DNA of 64,000 nt from Bacteroidota bacterium (GCA_021824565.1 JAKAKL010000140.1:1-64000); one strand, 5' to 3'. Positions 15,992 to 25,968 are shown, numbered from the stretch's first letter. Notes: generated from the letters alone by a model not told the origin. Translations and numbers: made by a program.

Positions 15992-18493
15992 ATGGAAATA
16001 ATAATTTATAAAAATAAAATTCAGATAATAAAATTTTCGTTCCTATTTTTTTTAATAATATTTTCTCTTTCATTGCTGATAGGACAAGCTAGCGCTGTTT
16101 CTATTTCAAAGCAAAGAAGCAGAGAGAGTTTCGACAATAACTGGAAGTTCCATCTCGGTGATGTTAAGAACGGACAGGATACGAAGTTGAAAGATTCCAA
16201 GTGGAGAAAATTAAATCTTCCACATGATTGGAGCATTGAAGGAAAGTTCAATAAAGATAATCCTGCTGGAGTTAATGGAGGTGCTTTGCCCGGGGGAATT
16301 GGATGGTACCGAAAAGAATTTATTATGCCCGAATCAGATAAATCGAAGCTTGTGTTTATAGAATTCGATGGAGTATACCATAATAGCGAAGTATGGATTA
16401 ACGGACATTATCTAGGTATACGTCCATACGGATACAGTTCATTCCAATATGATCTTACTCCTTACCTAAATTACGGCGGCATGAAGAATGTAATTGCGGT
16501 AAGAGTTGATAATTCGCAGCAGCCAAACTCACGCTGGTATTCGGGCTCCGGTATTTATAGAAATGTATGGCTTGTTATAACAAACAAAATTTATGTTGAT
16601 CATTGGGGAACATATATAACTACGCCGGAAGTAACAAATAAATTGGCGAAAATTTCTATTCAAGTAAAAATTCGGAATGCAGAAGATAAAGATCAAAATG
16701 TTTTTGTTAAGACTGTAATCCTAAACAATAATGGAAAAAGAGTTGCAAAAGCAGAGACACCAGTATCAATGTTAAAAGACTCTTCTGATGAAATACATCA
16801 GGAACTCACTGTAGCAGACCCTGAATTATGGTCAATTGAAAATCCTAATTTATATAAAGCCGTAACGACAATTGAAAAAGACAAGGAAGTAAGCGATAAT
16901 TATAACACGACATTCGGAATCAGAACTTTTGAGTTTGATAGACAAAAAGGATTTTTTCTAAATGGTAAGCATGTAAAAATATGGGGAGTGTGCGATCACC
17001 ATGATTTAGGGTGTCTTGGTGCAGCCGTTAATTATCGGGCTATCCAGCGACAACTTGAGATATTAAAAGATATGGGCTGTAATGGTATACGTACTTCGCA
17101 CAATCCTCCTGATCCTGAACTGCTGGACTTATGCGATAAGATGGGCTTTATAGTTATGGATGAAGCGTTTGATATGTGGAAGATTCCTAAAACAAAATAT
17201 GATTATTCTACAGAGTGGGACAAGTGGCACAAAAGGGACCTTGAAGACATGGTCTTGAGAGATCGCAATCATCCTTCAATATTTCTCTGGAGTATAGGCA
17301 ATGAAATTCCAGAACAAAGAGATCCTAGCGGAATTCAAATTGCAAAAGAATTAGCAGGCATTATTAGGAACCTTGATAGATCCCGTCCAATTACTTCCAA
17401 CTGTGATGATCCTGATACGAATAATTATATCATCAAGTCAGGGGCATTAGATATTATCGGCTTTAGTTATCATCTAAATGATTATAAAACATTTCAAAAT
17501 AATTTTCCTGGGAAAAAGCTAATCGGTTCGGAAACTACATCTGCGTTGGAGACTCGAGGTCACTATGATATGCCTTCAGATAGTATACGCAGGTGGCCTA
17601 CGCGATGGGATAAACCATTCTTAGAAGGTAATCCTGGCAATACCTGTTCAGCGTATGATAATTGCAGTGCACCATGGGGCGAGACACACGAAGAAGCTTT
17701 AAAAATAGTAATGGAAGATAAATTTGTTTCAGGTATGTTTATATGGACGGGTTTCGATTACCTTGGCGAGCCTACTCCTTACGGATGGCCTTCACGCAGT
17801 TCATATTTTGGGATAATTGATATGGCAGGGTTTCCAAAGGATGCTTATTACCTGTATCAGAGTGAGTGGACTAACAAACCGGTTCTTCATGTTTTTCCAC
17901 CGTGGAATCCTCAAGTTTGGACAAATATTAAAGATGGGAAGCCTGATTGGAAACAAGGTGATTCTGTTGATGTTTGGGCTTATACCAACTGCGATAGAGT
18001 TGACTTATTTTTAAATGGAAAGTCTCTCGGAATTAAGGAAAAGACAAATAGCGAGTTTCATTTGATGTGGCGAATACCATTTATGCCCGGAACACTAAAA
18101 GCTGTTGGTTATAAAGATGGCAAAGAAATTTTAACAAGCTTTGATAAAACTGCGGGCGCACCTGAAAAAATTTCTTTGGAGCCTGATAGAAAAACAATTC
18201 ATGCAGACGGCAAAGATCTTACGTTTGTTACTGTAAAAGTGCTGGATAAAGATGGAACATTGGTTCCATATGCCGATAACTTAATCAACTTTAAAGTTAA
18301 AGGCGCAGGAAAAATTATTGGAGTTGATAATGGTTCTGAGACGGATCATGAGCCATTCAAAGCAAACTACAGAAAAGCGTTCAACGGCTTGTGCCTGGTA
18401 GTAATTCAGTCAAGCGTGAAAAAAGATAATATTACATTAGAGGCATACTCGCATGATTTGAAAAGTGCGTCTGTAATAATTAATGAGGAATAA
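15992..18493 (+). CDS. Glycoside hydrolase family 2 beta-galactosidase, exported
   Basis: The 833-residue protein has a hydrophobic signal peptide (FSFLFFLIIFSLSLLIGQASA), then the GH2 order: jelly-roll sugar-binding domain (about 45-210, NWKFHLGD, WYRKEF, NSEVWINGHYLG), immunoglobulin-like domain, and TIM barrel with RTSHNPPDPELLDLCDKMGF. The acid/base is Glu438 (SIGNEIPEQ) and the nucleophile Glu514 (LIGSETTSALETRG). The C-terminal 190 residues contain the Ig-like domains typical of DUF4982-type beta-galactosidases. There is no T9SS tail and no clear lipobox, so a periplasmic location is likely. It would remove galactose from imported galacto-oligosaccharides. Confidence 0.9.
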   Translation: MEIIIYKNKIQIIKFSFLFFLIIFSLSLLIGQASAVSISKQRSRESFDNNWKFHLGDVKNGQDTKLKDSKWRKLNLPHDWSIEGKFNKDNPAGVNGGALPGGIGWYRKEFIMPESDKSKLVFIEFDGVYHNSEVWINGHYLGIRPYGYSSFQYDLTPYLNYGGMKNVIAVRVDNSQQPNSRWYSGSGIYRNVWLVITNKIYVDHWGTYITTPEVTNKLAKISIQVKIRNAEDKDQNVFVKTVILNNNGKRVAKAETPVSMLKDSSDEIHQELTVADPELWSIENPNLYKAVTTIEKDKEVSDNYNTTFGIRTFEFDRQKGFFLNGKHVKIWGVCDHHDLGCLGAAVNYRAIQRQLEILKDMGCNGIRTSHNPPDPELLDLCDKMGFIVMDEAFDMWKIPKTKYDYSTEWDKWHKRDLEDMVLRDRNHPSIFLWSIGNEIPEQRDPSGIQIAKELAGIIRNLDRSRPITSNCDDPDTNNYIIKSGALDIIGFSYHLNDYKTFQNNFPGKKLIGSETTSALETRGHYDMPSDSIRRWPTRWDKPFLEGNPGNTCSAYDNCSAPWGETHEEALKIVMEDKFVSGMFIWTGFDYLGEPTPYGWPSRSSYFGIIDMAGFPKDAYYLYQSEWTNKPVLHVFPPWNPQVWTNIKDGKPDWKQGDSVDVWAYTNCDRVDLFLNGKSLGIKEKTNSEFHLMWRIPFMPGTLKAVGYKDGKEILTSFDKTAGAPEKISLEPDRKTIHADGKDLTFVTVKVLDKDGTLVPYADNLINFKVKGAGKIIGVDNGSETDHEPFKANYRKAFNGLCLVVIQSSVKKDNITLEAYSHDLKSASVIINEE

Positions 18494-18544
18494 AAATTTA
18501 AGCGTTATAATTAAGCATCATAAATTCAAAATAGAAGGTGCAAT

Positions 18545-19855
18545 TTGAAAAGATATTATTTAGAATCACGTATTAACAATATACAGGCAGTTATACTTAT
18601 TTTTCTTTTATTAGTAGCAGTAAAAGTAAAAGCTCAATTTGCAAACGGTGCGGATGTAAGCTGGTTATCCCAGATGGAAACATACAATTATGTATTTAAG
18701 AATAGTTCCGGAGTGCAGGAGAATTGTTTACAAATATTAAAAGAAAAAGGAATTAACGCGTTACGTTTTAGAGTTTGGGTTAATCCCCAGGGCGGACTTA
18801 ACGGTAAACAGTATGTAGCACATGAGGCATATATAGCCGACACTATGGGTTTTAAGATTTTACTCGATTTTCATTTTAGCGATACGTGGGCAGACCCGGG
18901 GCATCAAACTATACCAGCGGCATGGAGCAGCGATTCTTTTTCCCAACTTCAGACAGATGTATATAATCATGTTTACAGTGTGCTGGATACACTTAAATCT
19001 TTAGGGGTGGTGCCAAAGTGGGTGCAGATTGGGAATGAAGTTGGTAATGGAATGTTATGGCCTTATGGGAAAGCTCCTACATACATGTCCAATTTTGCGA
19101 AGCTCATAAGCAGCGGTTATAATGCTGTAAAAGCTGTTGACACAACAATACAAGTCATTGTTCATCTTGAAGACGGGCACAAAGATGCTTTGTTCAGGCA
19201 AATATTTGACGGACTAAAAAGCTACGGAGCAAAGTGGGATATAATAGGAATGTCAGTATATCCGTACTGGGCTGGTTTAACATGGCAGGCTGATGACAGT
19301 CTGGCATTAATAACAATGAAAGATATGATTTCGAGGTATAATACAAAAGTAATGGTTTGCGAAGCCGGTTACTTGTATAACAAGCCTATTGACGCCAATC
19401 ATTATCTTTTAGATTTGATTGCAAAAACAAAATCCGTTGGAGGTTTGGGAGTATTTTATTGGGAACCGGAAAGTTATAACTGGCAGGGATATCAGCTCGG
19501 CGCTTGGGATCCCAATACAAAAGAACCAACCGCAGCTATGGATGCATTTCTTGGAATTGATGTTACGTCTGTAAATACGGAAGGCAGCGTAACTCCAAAA
19601 TTAAATTTATATATATATCCAAACCCATTTAATCCTGATACAAATATTGAATTCACTATCCCAAGGTCTTCAGATGTTTCTTTAAGCATTTATAATATTC
19701 TTGGAGAAAAAATAGCCAGCCTTGTTGACGGGTATAAAAATGCAGGGAATTATAATTATAGGTGGCTACCTGAAAGCTCCGCTAGCGGTGTGTATTTCTG
19801 CGTTTTGCGAACCGGAAATTACTGGGAAACAAAAAAGATAATTCTAATGAAATAA
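18545..19855 (+). CDS. Arabinogalactan endo-beta-1,4-galactanase (GH53) with T9SS sorting domain
   Basis: The 436-residue protein has a signal peptide ending near VKVKAQ, a GH53 TIM barrel (about 35-345) and a T9SS tail. Family landmarks are FANGADVSWLSQMET, LRFRVWVNPQGG and DFHFSDTWADPGHQ. The acid/base is Glu165 (WVQIGNEVGNGMLWP) and the nucleophile Glu273 (VMVCEAGYLY). The tail has YPNPFNPDTNIEFTIP, ASGVYFC and KKIILMK. It cuts beta-1,4-galactan, a pectin side chain, at or outside the cell surface. The start is TTG at 18545 with AGAAGG six to eleven bases upstream; no ATG precedes the signal peptide. Confidence 0.94.
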   Translation: MKRYYLESRINNIQAVILIFLLLVAVKVKAQFANGADVSWLSQMETYNYVFKNSSGVQENCLQILKEKGINALRFRVWVNPQGGLNGKQYVAHEAYIADTMGFKILLDFHFSDTWADPGHQTIPAAWSSDSFSQLQTDVYNHVYSVLDTLKSLGVVPKWVQIGNEVGNGMLWPYGKAPTYMSNFAKLISSGYNAVKAVDTTIQVIVHLEDGHKDALFRQIFDGLKSYGAKWDIIGMSVYPYWAGLTWQADDSLALITMKDMISRYNTKVMVCEAGYLYNKPIDANHYLLDLIAKTKSVGGLGVFYWEPESYNWQGYQLGAWDPNTKEPTAAMDAFLGIDVTSVNTEGSVTPKLNLYIYPNPFNPDTNIEFTIPRSSDVSLSIYNILGEKIASLVDGYKNAGNYNYRWLPESSASGVYFCVLRTGNYWETKKIILMK

Positions 19856-19883
19856 AATTGAAAAGAAAGATTGGAGAAGTATA

Positions 19884-20804
19884 TTGAAAATACTAGTCAC
19901 CGGCGGAGCTGGTTTTATTGCCTCACATATAGCAGACGCATTTATTAAAGATGGTCACGAAGTTTTTATCTTGGATAATTTATCCACCGGATTTGAAAAG
20001 AATATTAATCCCAAAGCAAGATTTATTTATGATGATATTGGTAATCAGCAGCTTTCCAAACTATTTGAAGAAGAAAAATTCGATGTGGTTAATCATCATG
20101 CAGCGCAAATGGATGTACGCCGGTCAGTTGCCGAACCAGCATATGACGCAAATACAAATATAATAGGCACAATAAATATTTTACAGAATTGTGTAAAGAC
20201 AGGGGTAAAGAAATTTATGTTTGCATCAACCGGAGGCGCAGTTTACGGCGAGCAGAAATATTTTCCTGCCGATGAAAATCATTCTACGTTTCCATTATCG
20301 CCTTATGGAATTTCCAAATTGGCTGTGGAAAAATACTTGTTCTTTTACAATGTGCAATACAAACTAAAATATACAGTACTTCGTTATGCTAACATTTACG
20401 GACCCCGCCAAAATCCGTTTGGAGAAGCGGGAGTAGTTGCGATCTTTACTAATAAATTGTTAAAAGGCGAGCAGCCACTCATTAATGGAAGCGGACTGCA
20501 AACGCGAGACTATGTTTTTGTTGAAGATGTGGTTAAAGCAAACCAACTTTCATTAGGAGATGAGAGAAGCGAAATTTATAATATTGGAACCGGGAAAGAA
20601 ACAAACGTAAATGATCTGTATGGTATGCTCAATAATATTATAAGGAAAGGACAAATAGAAAAGCACGGACCGGCTGCACCTGGAGAGCAGTTGAGAAGTG
20701 TAATTGCTTCAGATAAATTTAATCATGAATTCGGATGGAAACCTTCAACTTCATTAGATGAGGGACTAAAAAAGACAGTGAATTATTTCCAAGCTAACCA
20801 ATAG
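19884..20804 (+). CDS. galE: UDP-glucose 4-epimerase
   Basis: The 306-residue short-chain dehydrogenase/reductase has the NAD-binding GGAGFIAS loop at residues 7-14, the acidic DNLSTGFEKNI segment, and the catalytic YGISK (Tyr-x-x-x-Lys) following SPYG. It interconverts UDP-galactose and UDP-glucose, closing the Leloir pathway. Length is slightly shorter than E. coli GalE (338) and typical of the short archaeal/Bacteroidota type, which may also accept other UDP-sugars. Translation starts at TTG 19884, with GGAG seven bases upstream, because the Rossmann strand KILVTGG begins at once. Confidence 0.9.
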   Translation: MKILVTGGAGFIASHIADAFIKDGHEVFILDNLSTGFEKNINPKARFIYDDIGNQQLSKLFEEEKFDVVNHHAAQMDVRRSVAEPAYDANTNIIGTINILQNCVKTGVKKFMFASTGGAVYGEQKYFPADENHSTFPLSPYGISKLAVEKYLFFYNVQYKLKYTVLRYANIYGPRQNPFGEAGVVAIFTNKLLKGEQPLINGSGLQTRDYVFVEDVVKANQLSLGDERSEIYNIGTGKETNVNDLYGMLNNIIRKGQIEKHGPAAPGEQLRSVIASDKFNHEFGWKPSTSLDEGLKKTVNYFQANQ

Positions 20805-20844
20805 ATAAAATTCACTTCGCTAAGTAAATTAGAGTATAAAATAT

Positions 20845-21819
20845 ATGCTTAAATCAGTTTTTGCAATTGAAGAAATTAATAAAATAAATTCACAAGAGAT
20901 TATTATAGTAAATAATTCTACAAAAGAATTTCTATCGATTTTGCCAGAATATGGCGGAAGGCTAAAAGAAGTTTGGCTGAATAACGGCTGTGAAAATAAA
21001 TCAATTATAAAGAGAGTTGAGCGAGTCAATTCAACTGTACGGGATGATATTTTCTTAAACGCAAAATTATCTCCTTTCGCAGGCAGAATTAAAGAGGGTA
21101 AATATTCTTTTGACGATCATGAATACAACTTGGATCTTAATTACCCAGAAGAAGGAAACGCTTGTCATGGGTTTATGTTTGATAAGAGATTTAGAGTGAA
21201 AGATAAAATTATAAGTGAAGAATCCGCATTTTGCCGTCTTGAATATTTATATAAAGGAGAATACCGCGGCTATCCTTTCCGGTATTCAATAGAATTAACC
21301 TATAAGATAACTATAGGTGGAGAAGTAATATGTGAGACTAAAGTTGTTAATCAGTCTGAAAGGACAATTCCTTTAAGCGACGGATGGCATCACTACTTTG
21401 ATCTTAATACAAAAGTAGATGACCTAAAATTAAAATTTGAAGTTGAGGAAATAATTAATCTTGACGAGAGAAAAATTCCCACAGGCATTGTAGAACCGTT
21501 TAATGAATTCAAAAAAGCAACCAGAATTGGCAGCAAACATTTTGATTCATGCTTTAAAATAAAAAACGACAACGGTAAAGCGGTCACTGAAATAATATCC
21601 GAAACCCAAAACACTCATTTGAAAATATGGCAGGAAACAGGAATTAATAAATATAATTATCTGGTTATTTATACACCTTCCGACAGAAGAGCAATTGCCA
21701 TTGAACCAATAACTTCTAACATTAATGCCTTCAACAGCAGAGAAGATTTAATCTTGCTCGGGGAAGGAAAAGAATACCAATCGAGTTTTGGAATTAGTTT
21801 GAACAATGCTAAGAGTTAA
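20845..21819 (+). CDS. Aldose 1-epimerase (GalM-like mutarotase)
   Basis: The 324-residue protein shows the aldose epimerase fold: ILPEYGGRLKEVWL near residue 32, FAGRIKEGKYSF, the substrate-binding GNACHGFMFDKRF with a conserved His, and DGWHHYFDL. It interconverts alpha- and beta-galactose so that GalK receives the alpha form. No signal peptide is present, so it is cytosolic. The divergent sequence places it in the broad GalM-like group rather than close to E. coli GalM. It is the last gene of the galactan locus. Confidence 0.85.
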   Translation: MLKSVFAIEEINKINSQEIIIVNNSTKEFLSILPEYGGRLKEVWLNNGCENKSIIKRVERVNSTVRDDIFLNAKLSPFAGRIKEGKYSFDDHEYNLDLNYPEEGNACHGFMFDKRFRVKDKIISEESAFCRLEYLYKGEYRGYPFRYSIELTYKITIGGEVICETKVVNQSERTIPLSDGWHHYFDLNTKVDDLKLKFEVEEIINLDERKIPTGIVEPFNEFKKATRIGSKHFDSCFKIKNDNGKAVTEIISETQNTHLKIWQETGINKYNYLVIYTPSDRRAIAIEPITSNINAFNSREDLILLGEGKEYQSSFGISLNNAKS

Positions 21820-22094
21820 CAATGAAAATAAAAGAAAAACTTCCTTCATATTCTTGTTAGTAAAATCTTGAATAATGAATTCTTTTTTGCCAAGGGATTT
21901 GTCTTTGTATTTTCTTCTAAAATTGCTTGGCGGCTTTTAAAGGATTAATGGCAAAGATTCTTTTTCAATTCAACATTCTTCAATCAAATTATGCTCATAT
22001 CATTTTAATGCTTAATTTGTGTGTGAACGGGCAAAAGGACAAAAATTCTAGAGTACTTTTTTTTATGATAATATTGAAATTATTTGTAAGGTTC
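21820..22094. other. Intergenic region between the galactan locus and tRNA-Ser
   Basis: About 275 AT-rich bases after the mutarotase gene. I see no gene, no clear terminator for the locus and no convincing promoter. Together with the tRNA and its terminator it makes a 572-base gap between protein genes. Confidence 0.5.
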
Positions 22095-22143
22095 TGAAAA
22101 ACAAGAACCTCGAAAACTGCTGAGCTTAACGGTAATCGAGGTT
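22095..22143 (-). terminator. Probable terminator of tRNA-Ser
   Basis: TCGAGGTT (22136-22143) pairs with AACCTCGA (22106-22113). Read on the minus strand the hairpin is followed by CTTGTTTTTCAG, an adequate U tract, and it lies 13 bases after the tRNA 3' end. Confidence 0.6.
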
Positions 22144-22156
22144 ATTAAATTAGTAG

Positions 22157-22243
22157 CGGAGAGACAGGGATTCGAACCCCGGAAGGACTTACATCCTTAA
22201 CGGTTTTCAAGACCGCCGCATTCAACCACTCTGCCATCTCTCC
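22157..22243 (-). tRNA. tRNA-Ser (anticodon UGA)
   Basis: On the minus strand the 87-base sequence folds as a tRNA with a 7-bp acceptor stem (GGAGAGA / TCTCTCC), D arm, anticodon loop CTTGAAA giving anticodon TGA, a long variable arm (AAGGATGTAAGTCCTT) typical of serine tRNA, and a GGTTCGAATCC T arm. The discriminator is G. The 3' CCA is not encoded (CTA follows), so it must be added after transcription. Confidence 0.96.
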
Positions 22244-22391
22244 GGTTAATAGTTCTTCAAAACTAAAATTTTCACCGCCAAATATATGAATAGTTTTTTT
22301 TATGACAAAGTGAAAAACCAATAGGATTTCCGGTCATTCATGTTCTCGATAAATTATTTGTAAATTTGTATAAGCTAAATTAGAGAAAAGT

Positions 22392-23156
22392 ATGAATGAG
22401 CTAAACGAATTAAAATTGTTCGGGAAACATCTTGCAGAAATGAGCGCCAAAATTATTGCGAGTTACTTCAGAAGCAATGTTCAAGTTGATTCTAAGAGTG
22501 ATAGTTCGCCAGTAACAATTGCTGATAAAAGAGCGGAAGAATTAATGCGGGAAGAAATAATGCGTGAATTCCCCAGCCATGGAATTGTAGGCGAAGAATT
22601 TGGGAGTTATAATGAGCACTCAGAATATCAATGGATACTTGACCCAATTGACGGCACGAAAAGTTTTATCTGCGGTACAGTTACATTTGGGACTTTGATT
22701 GCTCTCGCAAAAAAGGGCGAACCAATTCTTGGGATTATAAATCAACCTGTGCTTAAAGAATTTTTAATCGGCGATAATGAAAATGCTGAATTAAATGGGA
22801 AAGAAGTGAGAGTGAGAGACTGTAACTCTTTAAACGAAGCGGTGCTGCTTACCACCGATCACCTCCATGTAAAAAAATATCAGGATATAAATAAGTTTGA
22901 TAAACTGACTGAAAAAGTTAAGCTTTATAGAAACTGGGGAGACTGTTACGGATATTACTTAGTAGCAACCGGCTTTGCCGATATTATGATTGATCCGATT
23001 ATGAATATATGGGATAAGATGGCATTAATACCCGTTATTAGAGGCGCCGGAGGCACTATAACGAATTATAATGGAGAAGACGCCGTAAAAGGCACAAGCA
23101 TCATAGCAACCGGCGGCAAAATTCATAATGAAGTATTAAAAATTTTAAACTCATGA
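22392..23156 (+). CDS. Inositol-monophosphatase-family phosphatase, HisN-type histidinol-phosphatase
   Basis: The 254-residue protein has the family metal site: GIVGEEFGSY (Glu pair), DPIDGTKSFICG and, near the C-terminus, NIWDKMALIPVIRGAGG. The FICGTVTFGTLIAL context is close to the HisN-type histidinol-phosphatase group, which completes the histidinol step in bacteria lacking the other phosphatase types. Inositol monophosphatase or another sugar-phosphate phosphatase remains possible. No other his gene is nearby. Its stop overlaps the start of a secreted GH31 glucosidase (ATGA), an odd pairing of a cytosolic and an exported enzyme. Confidence 0.8.
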   Translation: MNELNELKLFGKHLAEMSAKIIASYFRSNVQVDSKSDSSPVTIADKRAEELMREEIMREFPSHGIVGEEFGSYNEHSEYQWILDPIDGTKSFICGTVTFGTLIALAKKGEPILGIINQPVLKEFLIGDNENAELNGKEVRVRDCNSLNEAVLLTTDHLHVKKYQDINKFDKLTEKVKLYRNWGDCYGYYLVATGFADIMIDPIMNIWDKMALIPVIRGAGGTITNYNGEDAVKGTSIIATGGKIHNEVLKILNS

Positions 23157-25957
23157 AAGAAAATTTTACTGCTGGCAATTCAAAATCACTAACTAAAAAA
23201 TTATTACCGCTTGCATCATATTTCTTTTTCTTATTTCTAATACCGCTTAAAGCGCAAACATATCTGGGAAATTATACTTCCTATAAAATTAATGGAGAAG
23301 TAATTACGGTCAATGCAGACACAACTGCAGTTAAATTTATTTTCTACCAACCGGACATCGTAAAAGTTGAATATTTGCCTTCTCCATCGACAATATTTGA
23401 TTCATCACTTGTAGTTGTTCAAGATACTAATCAAAATGTAAACTTTTCTGTTGTGGAAAATGATACCGCACTTTTGATCTCATCATCGTCAATAGAAATA
23501 GTGTGCAAAAAAAATCCGTTGAGGATTTCGTATTACAATAGTAACGGAAAGTTGCTGCTTGCCGAGCCGACTTGGGGCGGAATAGCTTCCAACTACCAGC
23601 AGAGGATTGCAAATTTTTTATTAAGCCCGAATGACCATTTTTACGGAACAGGAGAAAGAGGGACAAGCCTTGATAAACGCGGTCAAGCTTTCGATAGCTT
23701 TAATGAACAAATTGGGGGCTACACGTCTGCATTGCCAACAATGAATGTCAACATACCTTTTATCTCGTCCTTGAACGGCTACGCAATTTATTTCGACGAT
23801 ACATACAGAGGTCACTTTGATCTCGGACAATTGAACCCCTTGAAATTTTCTTACACTGCTTACGGAGGTGAGCTTAGTTATTTTTTTATAGCATCACCTA
23901 CAATTCCGCAGCAGCTTGAAAAATATACATGGCTTACCGGCAGACAGCCGCTTCCTCCAAGATGGGCTTTGGGATATATCCAATCAAAATATGGATATCG
24001 TAACTCAACTGAAGCAGCACAAATGATTCAAACGATGCGGCAGGATAAAATTCCTTGCGATGCTATAATTCTGGATTTGTACTGGTTCAAAAATATGGGT
24101 GATCTCTCATGGGACTTATCTAACTGGTCTGATCCTGCGCTGATGATGAAAAATTTCTTGAGCGAAGGAATAAAAACAATTGCAATAACAGAACCTTATT
24201 TAACAGAAAATTCAAGTAATTATTCTTATGCAGGCACCAACGGCTACTTTGCAAAGAATCAGAACGGAACGCCTTACTTAATAAATTCCTGGTGGTCATG
24301 CGGATGCACAGCCTCATTGCTTGACTTGACGAATCCGGCTGTTCAAAATTGGTGGTGGAGTAAATATCCGACTTTTATGGATACACTGATGGCAGGCTTA
24401 TGGACAGACCTCGGCGAGCCTGAGAACGACGATGCATCAATGCAGTTTTATCTTGGAAGCAGAGATAAGATTCATAATATCTATGATTTCCTTTGGGCAA
24501 AAACACTCTTCAACGGTTTTAAACAATACAGACCAAATCAAAGAATATTTAATTTAACAAGATCGGGCTACGCGGGCATCCAAAGATACGGCGTAATAGT
24601 TTGGTCCGGAGATGTTGGAAAAAGTTTTGGAGGACTTGCAGTGCAGGTTCCGATGCTGCTTGATATGGGTATGTCAGGGATTGCTTATCACAATTCTGAT
24701 ATTGGAGGATTTACAAACGGAACTACAAACTCTGAGTTGTATACAAGATGGATGGAATACGGAACTTTTTGTCCAATTACCCGCGCTCACGGATATGATG
24801 GAATTCAAAATACAGAGCCGTGGACTTTTGATTCAACAACATTATCGACAAGCAGAAAATATATTCAACTTCGTTACAAGCTGCTTCCTTACATTTATAC
24901 TATGGCTTATGAAAATTATGAAACCGGTATGCCGTTAGCACGCCCTTTATTATTTGATGATCCAAGTGATCCGAAATTATTTAATGAAAGTTCATCGTAT
25001 TTCTGGGGTGACAATTTTATTGTTTCTCCAGTTGTTGCAGCCGGACAAGCTACAAAGTCAATTTATCTGCCTAAAGGAATCTGGATCGATTATTGGAATC
25101 ATCAGCAGTATCCGGGAAATCAGACTATAACAATTTCAACTCCGCTTGATAAGCTTCCACTTTTTGTTAAAGCTGGGAGCATTATTCCAATGGCGCCGTT
25201 AATGGATTATTCTGATCAATATCCTCTTGACACAATGTATCTTGATATTTATCCGTCGATGGAAACTCCCGGATCTTTCACTCTTTATGAAGATGACGGC
25301 AAAACCTTAGATTATCAAAGCGGATTCTTTGCATTGACAAAATTTTCCTCTTCTGTTATTTCTTCTAACGGAATTGCTGATTTAACTTTGACGATCGGGA
25401 CATCAAACGGAAATTATTCAGGCAAGCCGTCAAAAAGAATTTATGTTTGTGAAATTAATATGATCTCACAAACGGCGACTCAAGTTGATGTAAATGGAAC
25501 TGCGGTGCAGGAAAGAACTTCTTACCAATCACTTCGGGACAATGACGGATATTATTTTGATGCAGCCTCTAAAAAATTATATATTCAGGCAGAAACAGTG
25601 CCCGACAGTGATTACCAGATTACTGTAGACGGGCTCGTGCTTGGAGTAAAAGATCAATCAATGCTTCCAAAACAATTTTTGCTTGAACAAAACTATCCGA
25701 ATCCTTTTAACCCGGTAACCAATATTGAATATCAGCTGCCGGTCGCTGGAAAAGTTGTACTTAAAGTTTATGATATTTTGGGAAGAGAAATATCTACCTT
25801 AGTAGACGAGGAAAAAACCGCCGGAAAATATTCAGTTCAATTTAATGCAGCCGGGCTTTCGAGCGGAGTATATATTTATAAGGTTAGTGTTTCGTACGAG
25901 AGTATGAATCATTTCAAAATATTTTCATCTGCAAAAAAATTAATTCTTCTTAAATGA
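23153..25957 (+). CDS. Secreted GH31 alpha-glucosidase-type enzyme with T9SS sorting domain
   Basis: The 934-residue protein has a signal peptide (PLASYFFFLFLIPLKAQ), an N-terminal GH31 beta-sandwich, a TIM barrel beginning at PPRWALGYIQSKYGY, and C-terminal beta domains. The nucleophile is Asp419 (GLWTDLGEPE) and the acid/base Asp487 (VWSGDVGKSFGG); both GH31 signatures are intact. The last 90 residues form a T9SS tail (NYPNPFNPVTNIEYQLP, SSGVYIYKV) with an extra stretch, SYESMNHFKIFSS, before the final KKLILLK. The enzyme acts outside the cell or at its surface on alpha-glucosides, possibly alpha-xylosides. The start ATG overlaps the stop of the upstream phosphatase gene. Confidence 0.93.
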   Translation: MKENFTAGNSKSLTKKLLPLASYFFFLFLIPLKAQTYLGNYTSYKINGEVITVNADTTAVKFIFYQPDIVKVEYLPSPSTIFDSSLVVVQDTNQNVNFSVVENDTALLISSSSIEIVCKKNPLRISYYNSNGKLLLAEPTWGGIASNYQQRIANFLLSPNDHFYGTGERGTSLDKRGQAFDSFNEQIGGYTSALPTMNVNIPFISSLNGYAIYFDDTYRGHFDLGQLNPLKFSYTAYGGELSYFFIASPTIPQQLEKYTWLTGRQPLPPRWALGYIQSKYGYRNSTEAAQMIQTMRQDKIPCDAIILDLYWFKNMGDLSWDLSNWSDPALMMKNFLSEGIKTIAITEPYLTENSSNYSYAGTNGYFAKNQNGTPYLINSWWSCGCTASLLDLTNPAVQNWWWSKYPTFMDTLMAGLWTDLGEPENDDASMQFYLGSRDKIHNIYDFLWAKTLFNGFKQYRPNQRIFNLTRSGYAGIQRYGVIVWSGDVGKSFGGLAVQVPMLLDMGMSGIAYHNSDIGGFTNGTTNSELYTRWMEYGTFCPITRAHGYDGIQNTEPWTFDSTTLSTSRKYIQLRYKLLPYIYTMAYENYETGMPLARPLLFDDPSDPKLFNESSSYFWGDNFIVSPVVAAGQATKSIYLPKGIWIDYWNHQQYPGNQTITISTPLDKLPLFVKAGSIIPMAPLMDYSDQYPLDTMYLDIYPSMETPGSFTLYEDDGKTLDYQSGFFALTKFSSSVISSNGIADLTLTIGTSNGNYSGKPSKRIYVCEINMISQTATQVDVNGTAVQERTSYQSLRDNDGYYFDAASKKLYIQAETVPDSDYQITVDGLVLGVKDQSMLPKQFLLEQNYPNPFNPVTNIEYQLPVAGKVVLKVYDILGREISTLVDEEKTAGKYSVQFNAAGLSSGVYIYKVSVSYESMNHFKIFSSAKKLILLK

Positions 25958-25968
25958 GAGCAAACCGA

